Assembly (NCBI RefSeq): GCF_023159225.1
Contig: NC_063184.1
Coordinates: 14,869,528-14,933,527, forward strand
DNA length: 64,000 bases
Source of the DNA: Perognathus longimembris pacificus
Lineage: Eukaryota > Chordata > Mammalia > Rodentia > Heteromyidae
Direction of reading: 5' to 3'
The notes beneath the pieces were generated by a model that was not told the DNA's origin, searched no databases, and saw only the letters and a list, made by a program, of their open reading frames with translations. Numbering within the stretch: the stretch's first letter is position 1; every line of letters begins with the position of its first letter. Position numbers and translations under genes: made by a program. This document shows positions 47,000 to 59,801 of this stretch, in pieces.

Positions 47000-48653
47000 A
47001 TTAAGAATTAGTAACAACTCCTTGTGTATCATTATCTATCCAGTGAAGGAGACTTCCTGACTTTTGACAGGGTTGGAAATCACCAAGGAAAAGTGGCTGC
47101 AGTTAAAATTTGTAGATTGTCACAAAGACCAGTGGTTCATCTGTATTCCTCTGGCATGTAACACCAAAATAAATCAATAGCTAAAGTGCCTAGGCACATT
47201 GTGAAATCCTTTTGTAACAGGCGCAGCTGCAAAGTATCTGCAGTTTCCAGGAGCCTATTATTTCCAGGATCTCATGGAAATCTGTGCAGTCTGTAGCAAG
47301 GCGTGGGCAGCAGGGGCATCTGTTCAGTAGGAGGAGTCTTTTTTGGCTGGTGTGATGGTGAATTTCAGGATCCATGGCTGGGCCGAGCTGATGTATAGCA
47401 GTACTGAGCAGTAGGGAGAAATATGTGAAGCTCATCTTGACCACACCCAGGTTATGCACCCAAATTCCCAGACAGTTTGTCTTCCTCAATGAAAACCATA
47501 CCCGCTCTATCACTCAGAACATATTTTTGCCTTTGATTGGGTATTGGTTGAAGAGTCAGTAGTGAGCCAGCCAGGCACTGAGATGTGAATGTGTGTTGTT
47601 TCCCCCATCCAAGCATGTCTGCCTATCATGGAAAGATGCCTTTGCAGACATGACGGGACACAGGGACATGTAAGTTCTTAGAACATCCTAGAGCTCTCCA
47701 AACATGTGTTGGATGTGGGAGACAGAGTTCATTCGTTAATGTTTTGAATGCACAAAGGTTTCTATAAATTGTGGTTAAATATTAATAATTACTATTATAT
47801 AATTGGAATTGATTCCCCCTCTAAGTAAAGCATCCTGCGAATCTGTTTTGAAAATCCTTGGTTGTGGGTTTGTTTTGGAAAGGTTCTCTAAGAAGGACTA
47901 GACTTTGGAGTGACTCTGCTGATCTTTATCTTATTTCAGGAAATAAACATTACAGAAAAAAACATTTTAATGTCTCCTGGAAGCATCATTTGCAAGTTGT
48001 AAATGGTTTTCAGCGTGTCACTGATAGTAGTACAGCTCCAATTCTATCTTATTGCAAGGGCTGATTCTTGCCTATTGAAACCATCCTACTTAAAACAGCA
48101 GGCAGCATTTCATCTGCATGTATTAGTCAGTGCTGTGCTCCAGGGGGGCAGATGAAAAGCAACACATGTCATGCTTTTGATCTGGTCTTAGACAGGAGCC
48201 TGGCGAACCCTGGTTTCTGTAATGAAAAGCATTTCATTTAATCTTAATGTGGAAATGACTTTTTGTGTGCATAAAGTTCTGGTGTTCTCATTTAAACCCA
48301 GGAAATGTTTTAGTCAGATTGTAATCCATCCCATCTGATACCTGTTCTGCCCAGGTGTGGCTGTGTCTTTCTGCTGTCTAAGGTACAAAGAAATCTAAGA
48401 ACTCTATCTCTACTTTCAGCAGCAAAACTGCTCAGCAACCTTACAAGTAACATCTTTGCTTGAAATAAATACATGTAACAAATATGGAATTTAAGGCATT
48501 TAACCAACAAAACAAAGTTCTTATTTCTCGCCTTTTGCACAGTATAATGGTTCATATAATATCTTCAGATATCAAATATGAACTCAGATTAGGCTGAAAA
48601 AATTTTGACAAATTTCTGTGGACTTTTCAATTTATTTAAATTGTTTAGTTTTA
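47000..48653. other. Unique intronic sequence
   Basis: The longest frame (minus, 47190-47513) is cysteine-containing but matches nothing I know. No repeat recognised. Confidence 0.5.
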
Positions 48654-48713
48654 TTTTTTGGGTGCTGGAGATTGAACCCAGGGCCTTCGGGATTGAGCTA
48701 CATCCTCAGTCCA
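48654..48713 (-). mobile_element. Antisense ID element
   Basis: TTTTGGGTGCTGGAGATTGA, ACCCAGGGCCTTCGG and GAGCTACATCCTCAG match the complement of the rodent ID core, with a short internal deletion. Confidence 0.75.
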
Positions 48714-48908
48714 AATTTTTGTAAGATCTCAAACCTTCACACAGGGCCTGAAAGTGGATAGAACTGTCTAAAATTTCAGCAAATGTGGGCTAATTACAGT
48801 TGTTGCATAGGTGTTTACAGCAATTACAGACAATATTTGAAATGAAATGCGTTAAAACAAAAGTACTATCTATATTATTTTTTGTGAAAATTGACACATA
48901 AGAGATTT

Positions 48909-48976
48909 AACTAGCTGAGCACTGGTAGCTGACACCTCCAATCCTAGCTACTTAGGAGGCTGAGATCTGAGGATCT
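48909..48976 (+). mobile_element. B1-like left half only (3'-truncated SINE)
   Basis: The sequence from GAGCACTGGTAGCTG to CTGAGATCTGAGGATC matches the B1-like half of the composite SINE and then stops abruptly. The rest of the element is absent. Confidence 0.7.
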
Positions 48977-50766
48977 TCTTAGTAATATACCTTCTTCCCT
49001 TAGTTAAAATAAACGTATCAGGGTAGATTTCATATAGCAAAAATCTACTTGCAGTTACATTTATGTTTGATATGGTGTATAATTTTTTTGAAGAGTACAG
49101 GACTTTAGAATGATTCTAGCAAAGTTGTCTCAAAACTCCATTTGCTAATAAGTTTCTGTTCACTCTGCCTAGCCTCCCTCTTAATGAAGAGTTTAGTCAG
49201 AGCATCCATATCAATCTCAAACTCTGAGAAGGAAGCTTCACTTTGTGACTATTCTTCACTTCTTTTCCCCATTCTTCTTTTTCTAGCTCACATTTTAAAG
49301 ACATATATTTACTAGAAAGGTTGCTGGGATGGGAGGTCAGAATGGAGGTATCAACTAAAACCAATGCCTGGATATCTGGAGATCCTTGATAATGCATGAA
49401 GGCCCATAAAAGAGGCATCAGAAATGCAGAGGAGTATAATCCTTGCACAGGTAGGAAAGACCAATGGGATGAAAGAAAAGTAACATCTCCAAGACATGGT
49501 TTCATCCTTTCCCCCCATCTAGTAACAAATCATTTGACCCCTCTTGCACTTGTGAGACTGTGCTGATCACCACACCAAAGCAAATGGAGAAAGATGTGGG
49601 TGACGGAGGGAACCAACCTCTTCAATGTGTTCTCTTTGCGATAACTAACACATTGAGTGTTTCATCACAAGATGGACTGCATTTCCAAGGCTGATATTTG
49701 AAAACAATGCTCCCACACACCAAAACATCTATCATCTGGCTCATAATTTCCTCCTTCCCCAGTCCTCCAGCAAAGCATTTATAGGGAATATTTTGATTGA
49801 AATTGCTTTTACAATGACTGATGTCTTTATATCAAGTTGCTCACCAGACACAGATTTTCTCATTCTTGTTTGCTGCCCTTTCCTTTCCTTTTCCTTCCCA
49901 GTATAAATTTAAATGGGTTCATAGGAGTAGTAGGCTGAGAAGAAATTTGTTCCTGTGTGTACTGAGATAGCAATGATTTCTTTTGGAAAAATATTTTTAT
50001 TTTAATAAACAACATATGGCCATGTTTTGTGTTATCAAGCAGAAACTAAAACTCAAAATATTTTCCTTGCTAAGGCTCTTCTACTCAATCATCTTGAAAA
50101 TGTCTGAAATAAATGAGTAGCCTTGGCCATTGTAAAGTTTCATTTGTCAAGAAGTTAAGCACCTCTTCCACTGGGATGCTTTGACCCTGTCCTTAGGTTG
50201 AGGCTCTGGGATTGGTTTGAATTTTCTGTTTCCTGACTTTTGGAACCTAGAAATGATTACCTTGACTATACAATGATATTTAGACTGCTCTTTGCAGACA
50301 TTGCTATGTGTGATTGCCTTTTACTACTGGCCACATTCCACATACAGGAGAACAAAGCACAGCAATTGAGCTCAGATTCCAACTTACTGTAGGTTAGATA
50401 AGCATAGGCTTGGGATTCCCTAGAAATTCAGAAATCGAACTGAAGAATGGGGAGAAAAATAAGGATGATCAAATTATGGATCAGCTAATATCCTCTTATT
50501 AACTTACAAATGTCTTCTTCTATTCTTAAGAGTTAAAGTCTTTGTACTGCTGCAGTTATAACTTGAAGTCCTTCTATAGATCAGAGATGTAATGATTATG
50601 GTGCCAAAGTGTTCACGAGCTTACTTGTAATGGAACTGTGAACTACCCTTTTGTCCCGCACTGTTAATCTAAAAGTTCTTAGTTCAATCTCTTTTGAGTA
50701 AAACAGATCTATCTGAAACTCTAATCATATAGGGCCAGCTTTTTCTCAAGCCATTACATTCCTCTT

Positions 50767-50769
<3 letters not shown>
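48977..50769. other. Unique intronic sequence
   Basis: No repeat or gene recognised. Confidence 0.55.

Positions 50770-50815
<46 letters not shown>
50770..50815. repeat. (CA)n microsatellite
   Basis: About 23 pure CA units in unique sequence, not attached to a SINE. Confidence 0.95.
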
Positions 50816-50817
<2 letters not shown>

Positions 50818-50917
50818 GTAAAACATTGCCTTGCTTCCTGTTTACCTTTAAGATCAAATGAGAATATTTTCTAATTTTCAGGTAATGTTTACCTGTGGCT
50901 TAAAATATCTTAAGGAG

Positions 50918-51129
50918 GGCTGGGGATATGGCCTAGTGGCAAGAGTGCCTGCCTCATATACACGAGGCCCTGGGTTCGATTCCCCAGCACCACATATACA
51001 GAAAATGGCCAGAAGTGGCGCTGTGGCTCAAGTGGCAGAGTGCTAGCCTTGAGCAAAAAGAAGCCAGGGACAGTGCTCAGGCCCTGAGTCCAAGCCCCAG
51101 GACTGGCCAAAAAAAAAAAAAAAAAAAAA
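50918..51129 (+). mobile_element. IDL-Geo SINE with long A tail
   Basis: Close to the consensus of the copies in this window, with about 22 tail adenines. ATCTTAAGGAG flanks it at 50907-50917 and 51130-51140. The uninterrupted tail suggests one of the youngest insertions here. Confidence 0.92.
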
Positions 51130-51140
51130 ATCTTAAGGAG

Positions 51141-52094
51141 AAATTCAAAGCTCTTTCACTGAAGAATCAATATTGAGAATTATATTTTGCTGGGCTTGCC
51201 CTCTGCCAATCTTCTCGACTATAATAAGGCAGTCTTTTAAATTTTATCGGCTTCCATCATCTGTTTCCTCAAAATCAGAATAAGAAGTGGCCAGTGACCA
51301 CTTGACTATTAGTCTGGCCTAATTCTTAAAGGAAATGAAAGAGAATGAAATAAGATTAGAGAATTGTTTCAGTGAATGTTCTATTCTAAGAGAAATCAGC
51401 CAAGACAGTAAACATTAGCTCAGTTAAGTAATCAGTAGCAATATATTCTTTGTGTGTATATTTATCTTTTGTGCAATAACTTTATCACACTAATAAAATT
51501 ACATTTATGAAACAAATCATAATCTTTTAATGAGAGACTTTAAGCAGGGTGTGGATACTTCTTGTGAAAAGGGTATAATCTAGGGAAACCATGTTCATAC
51601 AAGCTTTCTTAGTGCAAGACCATAGGTACTAATTACCAGGAAATAAATCACACATTGTCTCTTATAATTACTTCTTAGAATTTGTATTTATTTTAGCTGG
51701 TGATACATGCATCCAGTACAAATTTCAATAAGAAATCATATGTAAGTGAAATTTCTCTTTTCTAGTCTCAATAACAATATATATGTTCCCATGCAAACTC
51801 CATTGCATATTTCTTCAATTTGTTTATAGAGATGTCTTTAAGCACACATTCATACACACACCCCCAAACACACAAGGATCTCACATGCTTATTTGTAAAT
51901 CTATGAACTCAAAAACCATTTAAAACAAGCATTTGCATTTGTGTCACAAAAATCTTTAGCAACTGTGGCCTATCACATAAAGATACTCTTTTTATTTAAG
52001 CAGTACTTAGAATAGTCTAAGTTTTTATACCTATGTTTTTGAATTTAAAATGCATTTGAATTTAAAAGTAAGTGCTATGCAAGGTGTATCAGTG
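51141..52094. other. Unique intronic sequence
   Basis: AT-rich; no repeat or gene recognised. Confidence 0.55.
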
Positions 52095-52114
52095 AATAAA
52101 AAATGCACATCAAG

Positions 52115-52219
52115 GTAACAAACAGTACAAGAAATGTATCCAATGCCTAATGTATGAAACTGTAACCTCTCTGTACATCAGTTTGATAATAAAAATTTGA
52201 AAAAAAATATAAAAAAATA
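52115..52219 (+). mobile_element. Very short L1 3'-end insertion with 20-bp target duplication
   Basis: About 105 bp of L1 3' terminus (GAAACTGTAACCTCTCTGTA, then CAGTTTGATAATAAAAATTT) plus an A-rich tail. The 20-bp direct repeats at 52095-52114 and 52220-52239 are identical. Confidence 0.93.
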
Positions 52220-52239
52220 AATAAAAAATGCACATCAAG

Positions 52240-53696
52240 TATTTATCCCATTTGGTATGGAGAGGAAAAGCATGTTTTGGAAGATTCACAGGATATAAGT
52301 GGAAAAGAAAACAGCAAATTAGGCACTGCCAATATGACACAGGTGTATTCCACATGTGGAAAGAAAGCAATCCAGGCATAATGCACATGCTGACAGCTCA
52401 GAGTCCACAGTGGATTCATCCCAAAGTGCACTGGTTGTTTGTTATGTGTTGTTTTACTTTTTCATACAGCTTTAGGAATTCTCAAACCCTCCCTAAACGT
52501 AGTGGCTAACAGGAATGAAGATGAACCTTCCGGGAAAATAGTTGTGGTCTCTGACTCTCTTAGATTTGTGTTGTCAGGAAACCAATCTCCCACTTAGATC
52601 CATGTCTATCTGGAGATAATATTGAGTCTCTGTCTTACATGAACCAGCACAATGTGTATGACATATGCACAAGAGGCATCATTCATCTTTACAACAAGGA
52701 TTTAAATCAGTATTTATCTGACCTGGTTGTCTGTTCATCAGGGGAAAAATGTTACTAAAATACAGATTCCTGGATCTCATCCAGAGTTATGAAAATAGAA
52801 TCTCTAGGAAAAGCGTGTGTAAGTAAGTCATTTTAAAAGACATTGTATAGAATTTTCATGATTAGCTAAGTAGGAAACTGTTGCCAAATTTAGAAATTTT
52901 ATATCCATTTTATCAAGGAAGAAACAGACTAACTTAGCTTAGGCTCACAAAACAAAGTAGATTCCATGGTATAATTCAAATTATAGTATCACACCCAAAT
53001 TTGTCCTATCATGTGAACCCTTTGAATATCATGACCTCAGGTAAATTTGTAATGCTACAATGAAAACTGGATGTTACAGAGATTCCTAGATTTATAAGAA
53101 ACTTTTGAATTGGAGCAGTTTCTTCTTCTGTTTAAATTAGAGCAGTTACATTCAACCAGTCACAAAACTGTTAGTGACTTCACGGTCCCATATTAATTAT
53201 AAAGGTTCCCAACAATAATGTAAATCCTGAGCTATTTCTTTTTGAGCAATGGTAGAGTGGTGCTTTGTCCTATGTATTTTAAATTGGGGAGGATGGGTTA
53301 AAAAATAAACAAAATAATCAAGAGCCAGGTAAACCACATCCTGTAGATTTCTCTCTGTACTGCAACCATATGGAAAAGGTTAGCTGTCTGCATTTACTTC
53401 ATGATCAATAGCAGTAATGTACAGGTCAGAGTTGAGAATGCGGGCCATGTTCAAAGTAGAGAATTCCCTAGAATCTTTTTTTTTTTCTGCTTAATGACAT
53501 ACAGAGAACAGGGTGGAACAGCCAAAGCCAGGGAATACTGTGCCCATATTTCATAGAGTTATTATTTCCTAAGTCTTAAGATAAGCTTTATAACTACATT
53601 AGGAAAGCTAATGGCTCACCAGAAGAAACTTATTAATACTAATTTATAATCCAGATTGTGTTGGTGGATATTTGTTTGGCTTTGAACATGTGTATC
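52240..53696. other. Unique intronic sequence
   Basis: Overlapping frames at 52228-52509 on both strands are chance frames. No repeat recognised. Confidence 0.55.
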
Positions 53697-53944
53697 AAAA
53701 ATGCATTAGCTCATATCTGTAATTCTAGCTATTTGGGAGACTCAGATCTTTGGAACATTGTTTGAAGCCAGTCCAGGCCAAAAAAGAGAAAAGTTCATGA
53801 GTTTCATTTCCATTTAGCCACCCCCCCCCAAAAAAAAAGAGAAAAAGAAATGGAGATGTGGCTCAAGTGGTAGAGCACAGCATTAAACAAATAATGTCAA
53901 ATGAGGGTGTGAGGTCCTGAGTTCAAGCCCTTATACTGGCATGT
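53697..53944 (+). mobile_element. B1-Geo composite SINE, worn, with (CA)n tail
   Basis: B1-like left half (AGCTCATATCTGTAATTCTA), a poly-C/poly-A linker at 53820-53838, and a right module with GTGGCTCAAGTGGTAGAGCA. A CA repeat follows the end. Confidence 0.78.
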
Positions 53945-53967
53945 ACACACACACACACACACACACA
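53945..53967. repeat. (CA)n at a B1-Geo tail
   Basis: Eleven or so CA units at the end of the SINE at 53697-53944. Confidence 0.9.
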
Positions 53968-56593
53968 GGTGTGCACACACATATAAATGAATACATTTCT
54001 AATGACCTTACAATTAAAATGAATATGTGCCAATTTTTCTCAAAGATTTTCTATGAGGTGCACAGTAAGATATGTTTGAACAGAATGAAATTCCAGATCC
54101 TCAACTTTCATGAATTTTTCTTCTTAAAATGATTCCCTTATTATTCATGTTGTGATCATTCTTCTGCTATTTTATGCACTGTGGGAAAAGGGCAAAACTA
54201 AAACAACAAAAGAACATTGTGGATGACAGACAAAAATAAAACTTGAAATGATTTTAACAATGATGTCTTCAAAACTCTTTTCATGTCTTTCCCTTAATTC
54301 TTGTGAAGCATAACTCACTGAAAATTCTGGACGAACCTGGAGCTGTACCATCCTCACATCATGAAATAGCTGTAGTTTCTCCCTTATAGAGAGCACAGCC
54401 CTCCAGGCCTGGTATTCATGAAGCTTCAAAGATGCTAATACTCTCCAACCCCTAGAGGTGAATTGTGGACAAAGGTAAGACTGTGATAGCACAGCCTGTG
54501 GCCAGGAGTGCACACTGCGCACAGCCTGATTGTGTTACAGGTTCCTGCATCCTCTACTGTTTGATTTTGAAATGAGTATCCTAAGAGTAGTGTTCCTTGT
54601 GCATTCATGTGATATAGACCTATTCTATACTTCCCTACTCGAGGAAATGAATCTTTTCTCGAAGGCAGGAGGGCATCAGTCTCTGTTTTCCCCAAAGTAA
54701 TTGCCAACCTTCTCCTCTGGCCCCGGATGTATTACGATTCCCAGCCCTTCTCAGTTCCTCCCTCTCTCCACTCGAATGGTTTTATTCCCACAGCTGGATC
54801 TTCCCCTGCAGGCTTTCTTCTGCCTGCTCAGCTGACCATGTTTTCCTGGCTCCAGAAAACTTCCCAGATTGTTACAAACAGTGCTTGCGGGGACAAAGGA
54901 CTGTCCCCATTGAACAACAACAACAACAAAACTAGGACAGTCTCGCAAGAATCCGGCTGGGTGGTCATTCCACATGAACACTCTATGATGTTTCTCTTTC
55001 TCTCTCTTTCTCTTACTCCTTCTTGTTAAACAGAAGTGATATCAATATCTTTAAAACTAGGCAATCAAACTGAGGTTTTGATTGTGGCTAAAGTTCTATT
55101 CAATGGTTGATGTTGCTCTGATACACATTATTCCTAGAAACAGATAGGTTGAATTGATTGAGTTGCATTTATTCATGTTTCAAAAGATGGGAATGTTTTT
55201 TCTTTAAATAAGAATACATTCAACCCTAAACATAAAGCTTGAATTCATAAACTTTTAATCCCTGCATTATTGAGAATAATTGAGGATGTTAGATAAAACT
55301 CAGTTCAACAGTATTTTGTTTTAGTTGACATGTCAGAATACATTTAATTATCCTTATTTGCATGGTGGGGTTCTGTTTATAGTGATGATTTACATTGGGT
55401 TCAAATGGAATGAAATGGAATGAGAAAATGGAATGAGAAAATGTGTTTACAGCTTTGTCAGTGTTTCCTGCCAGCTCTCTGGCTTTCCAACAGCTGCAGT
55501 AGGACATGTTGCTGGTGTTAAAAAGAAAGGTGGCCAAGTTTATTTTCCTAATCTCTGAATTCAGCACAGAGATGACTAGTAAATCACCTTGTCCATGTGT
55601 GCATCAGATCTCAGGATGACTTATGCACTCAATCATGACATGTCACTGTGGGGCCTGAATACAGGGCAGGTCCTACATTCCCACAATTCACTGCCACTGA
55701 GCACACTATGTATTTTCAAAGGTTACTCTCTCCTCATGTGACTGCTAGAACAGTAGAAAAGGATTCCACGCCAGCACAGAAAAAAATAGATTTAGAAATG
55801 CTCTTTATGCATGTATGAACCTTCTTTATAACACACATGTATACTACTTTCTGATATACTTGATTTCTACACCATGCTCAAAGCATTCTTTCTTTATTTT
55901 ATTCAGGTTCTAGTTGTAATGATCATGAGGATTACGACTTCTGGAAATCATTCTATTTTTAGCTTAGAACGCTGGGGGTGTGGGAGAAATATTGAGCAAA
56001 TGCTGTTTTGGGGTTTGTTTTTTTGGCTTGATCTTGAATAGCTCTGATACATTCTTAATTTATAATGAGTCATTTGTAATCATTAGGAGTTCCATACTGA
56101 TTTACCACCTAATTGTGGTTGTGGTTTAGTGAATGATTCTCCATGAAGCTGAGACTCCCTAGATACTTATAAAATCTAATTTCAGGATCAATTGTGGAAA
56201 CTTTAGTAGGACAGATGTATTAACTAGGTCTTACCTTAATTTCTTCACTTGATTTTCTGTCTTCTACAAAATCTGGCTCTGATTCTTACATAAATGAGAG
56301 AAGTTAGTCTGTTCACTGGAAGGCCAAGAGAATAAGGAGCTATAAAAATTCATTAGTAATAACTCCCCATAGTGACTTTTTAAAACTAACCTTTTAATTT
56401 ACTTTTAAATTATATAGCAGGTAAGCACATTATTGATTTTGTTAAATGGAAATGTATCCTAAAGTATTCAAATTTGCATTACTTCTCCTTTGGTGTTTTC
56501 TGGTGCTGTAGATAGTTTCTGGGGACCTTCCTTACACATGATAAGAAAGAGATCTACCAGGGAGCTACAAGCCTACCCCACTGTCTGTTACTT
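53968..56593. other. Unique intronic sequence
   Basis: Longest repeat-poor stretch of the window. Two overlapping minus-strand frames at 54172-54707 lack any recognised domain. A conserved non-coding element here is possible but not visible from one sequence. Confidence 0.5.
55405..55443. repeat. Short tandem of GGAATGA-type units
   Basis: GGAATGAAAT and GGAATGAGAAAAT (twice) in a row. Local and small. Confidence 0.7.
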
Positions 56594-56700
56594 TATTTTG
56601 AGACATGATCTAACTATGTAACCTACAGGACTGGCCTCAAACTCACTATCCTCCTTTTTCTGCCTCCAGAATATTGGGTATGTACTCCCACTCTTGGCTT
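56594..56700 (-). mobile_element. Antisense B1 monomer
   Basis: TTTGAGACATGATCTAACTA, GACTGGCCTCAAACTCACTA and a TCTTGGCTTC end are antisense B1 blocks. Confidence 0.7.
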
Positions 56701-56800
56701 CAAAAACCATTTTTCATTTGCCACAAAGTTATCCTCAAATGTGACCAAGAAACAGCCTTTGGAGGCCAAAGTGAATTGGAAATAAAGATTTCTAGGAAAC

Positions 56801-57009
56801 GGGGCTGGAATATGGCCTAGTGGCAAGAGTGCTTGCCTCCTACACATGAAGCTCTCGGTTCGATTCCCCAGCACCACATATATGGAAAAAGGCCAGAAGG
56901 GGCGCTGTGGCTCAGGTGGCAGAGTGTTAGCCTTGAGCGGGAAGAAGCCAGGGACAGTAGCTCATGCCCTGAGATCAAGGCCCAGGACTGGCCAAAAATA
57001 TATATATAT
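56801..57009 (+). mobile_element. IDL-Geo SINE with (TA)n-modified tail
   Basis: Flanked by identical ATTTCTAGGAAAC at 56788-56800 and 57010-57022. The tail reads AAAAATATATATATAT. Confidence 0.9.
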
Positions 57010-57624
57010 ATTTCTAGGAAACAATTTTATTAATGTACAGAATACTCACCAACCACTCATTTACTGCCACTGTCAACTCTTCGTCCAAGTCTCTCAGCAG
57101 TGCGATGAGCCTCATGCCTGCTATTTCTAGCTTGGTCTGTCCATAGCTCGCTTTCTTTTCTACTGCAGTACTATTCCAAGACACTTTAAAGGAATTAATG
57201 GTAGAAAAATGACATCATACAGAGCCATCCTATTTAAGGTTAAAATGCTTTGTTTAAAATTCTTTACCAAGAAAAAATGTATTACTGCTGAAGCCGTGAG
57301 AACTGAGAATTGTTATGAACGGGTTACAAGCATATTTTCTCATCTTCTATGTTTTCATGCTAATGGTGAGGCCACGGAAAGCTTTGTGGCTGAGTAAATC
57401 AGTACAGGAAGCAGCAATGTGAGGCAAGGCTTGCCTCCAAATCCCACTGCCTTCCCTCAAACTTGCTCCAATCAATTTACTTTATCCCTTCCTGATTGTA
57501 TTCATATGGAAAGGTTGTTTACTGGAACCAAAAGTTTCATAAGCAAACTAGAAGCTAGGCAGTATAAATTAGCATTTAGCTAATTACATTTTCTGTTGAG
57601 TAAATTTCTTTATTATTGATTGTA

Positions 57625-57945
57625 GATTTTTTTTAATTTAATGTTACAGTCAAGGTGATGTATAGAGGGGTTACAGTTACATTTGTAAGGCAGTGAGTAC
57701 ATTTCTTCTCAAACTTGTTACCTCTGCCCTCATTTTTCTCCTACTTTCCCTCCTCCCCTACTCCCCCCCCCCCAGGTTGTACAGTTAGTTTACAACATAT
57801 TGTCTTGTAAGTATCGTTGTTGCATTAGTTCACCCTTTATCCTTTCTCTTACCATTTTGTTGTTCCCCTTCCCTTCTCCAATTCAGATAAATGTATATAC
57901 AATACCCAGGGTACCAAAATCAAAAACAGGGACAATAGGGGCTAC
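57625..57945 (-). mobile_element. L1 3' UTR, antisense
   Basis: Shares GTACATTTCTTCTCA, CAACATATTGTCTT, AGTTCACCCTTTATCC and ACCCAGGGTACCAAAATCAA with the L1 at 42341. A C-tract at 57764-57774 is the complement of the G-rich tract. The target duplication was not resolved. Confidence 0.87.
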
Positions 57946-59292
57946 ATTTTATTTTTAAAAATCCCCTAAGTATTCCTCCCAGAATTTATGTCCTGGGATT
58001 CAACTCCAAGTATAAGTTCAGTACTCATAGCTTTCATATTCTAAAAAGTTCCTACATATTTTCTTAGCTTGCATCATTCCCACTTCAAGCTAATTAAAAG
58101 TTATACTGGCCCTAATAAAACTACATATTCTTTAATGGATTTTTGTCTTTGATAAAATGTGTTTCCTTCTTAAAATTTGTAAGGAGGACATAATGTGATT
58201 GAATTAAAATGGACTATTCTGTATACCACTTCTAATATTGTCTGCCTAAATTAATTATTCGTTATTTTAATATTTCCCACTTCCCATCAATGAAAATGGG
58301 GAAAAGGTGATGTAACTTCTACCATTTTTCCCCATGAAAAAATATCCACTTTTAGTCAATGACTTGCTCTCTACCACTTAGGCTAATTTTTTTAGAGACA
58401 AAACTAAGTGTTATTCTATATTCAGAATCATTTAGAGATTTATTGTTTGAGTTGTAAATAGCACACGATGTTTTAGGTGACACATGTTTATTTCCGCTGA
58501 AAGGACATGTCCTATTTTTGAAGAAGGGAAAGAAATTTGTAAGACATCAAATGTTTCTTGCGAAACAATTTCATGAAATAGATGTAAATGAATCAGAAAC
58601 ATGTGAATTGAATTTCAATGAAAATTAATGGGTTGAAATATGAAAGGGAGACAGTGCTGTGGGGAAGGAGTGTGGTAAGGCCGGAAGTGACATTTGCTTT
58701 GTTTTCATCAGTCTTGGGTTGTTGAAAAATGGCTTGCTACTCAGAATTCAACTCTGTCCAGATTCTCTGTAGCCTAGTGATGGAAATGCAGAGTGGGACA
58801 ACAACATGGAAATTTATCTTACAGCTTGATCTGGCTTCAATTACAATGTGTGCATTAAACATTGCCACTGTGCAACCCGTTAAAAAAGTCACTTTCCATC
58901 TGAAGCTCGTGGTTTTTCCATGCCATTCTTTCAAGGGTAAACAACACATTGTATGTGCTCCTAAAATATATAAGTTTCACTTTTATATCTTCTTCCTAAC
59001 TGAGGATGACCAGACATAAATGAAAACATGTGAGGGCTGCTGTATATATACACACATGCTTGGACTGCGCAAGGGGGAAAACAATGTTGGAGGAATGGAA
59101 AGAAAAGGCATGGAGAAGAAAAGAAGGAGAGGAAAGAAATAAATATTGTATGCAGAGTTAGGCCATCTGATGCCATTTCAAAAGCAAACACCCAAACCAC
59201 ATTAATTATCTGAAAATCACAAAGACTTTAACTCATTTACATACTTGTATCATTCAAGATTAATTATGCAGAGTACATAAAATATCTGCAAG
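57946..59292. other. Unique intronic sequence
   Basis: No repeat recognised. The 58729-59019 frame is open on both strands, which argues against coding selection on either. Confidence 0.5.
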
Positions 59293-59556
59293 TAGCCAAG
59301 TGCCCATAGCTTATATCTGTATTTCTAGTTACTCAGGAAGCTGAGATCTGAGGCTCACAGTTCCAAGCCAGCATAGGCAGGACAATCCATGAGACTTTTA
59401 TCTCCAATTAAGTACCAAAAAGAGCTAGAAATGGATCTGTGTTTCAAGTAGTAGAGTACTAGTTTACTAGCTTTGAGATAAAAAACAACAACAACAACAG
59501 AAAAACCTCAGGGACAGCACCCAGGCATTGAGTTTAAGCCCCAGGATTGGTATAAC
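59293..59556 (+). mobile_element. B1-Geo composite SINE
   Basis: B1-like left half with TTACTCAGGAAGCTGAGATC, linker CTCCAATTAAGTACC and a right module containing an inserted AAC-rich run before GGGACAGCACCCAGG. Confidence 0.8.
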
Positions 59557-59596
59557 AAATCTGTAAACAAATATGGATCTTATAAAAATGTATATA

Positions 59597-59788
59597 TTTG
59601 GCTGGGAATATGTCCTGGTGGCAAGAGTGCTTGGCTCATATACATGAAGCCCTCGATTCCTCAGCACCACATACATAAGAAAGGTCAGAAGAGGCACTGT
59701 GGCTCAAGTGGCAGAGTGCTAGCCTTGAGCAAAAAGAAGCCAGGGACAGTGCTCAGGCCCTGAGTTCAAGTCCCAGGACGGGCCAAAA
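59597..59788 (+). mobile_element. IDL-Geo SINE, small deletion in left B box
   Basis: AAAAATGTATATA flanks it at 59584-59596 and 59789-59801. A few bases of the left B box (GGGTTCGATTCC) are missing (CCCTCGATTCC remains). It is the nearest sense-strand copy upstream of exon 2. Confidence 0.87.
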
Positions 59789-59801
59789 AAAAATGTATAT
59801 A

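Noticed and set aside
47190..47513. 107-codon minus-strand frame
   Set aside because: No domain, signal peptide or family recognised, no splice-site context. Length is within chance for 64 kb. Conservation would be needed to reconsider.
54172..54707. Two overlapping minus-strand frames of 116 and 90 codons
   Set aside because: They overlap in different frames, show no domain, and have no promoter or splice evidence.
58729..59019. 96-codon frame upstream of exon 2 as an alternative DKK2 exon
   Set aside because: It is open on both strands, has no signal peptide resembling DKK family N-termini, and has no matching donor that I could justify.
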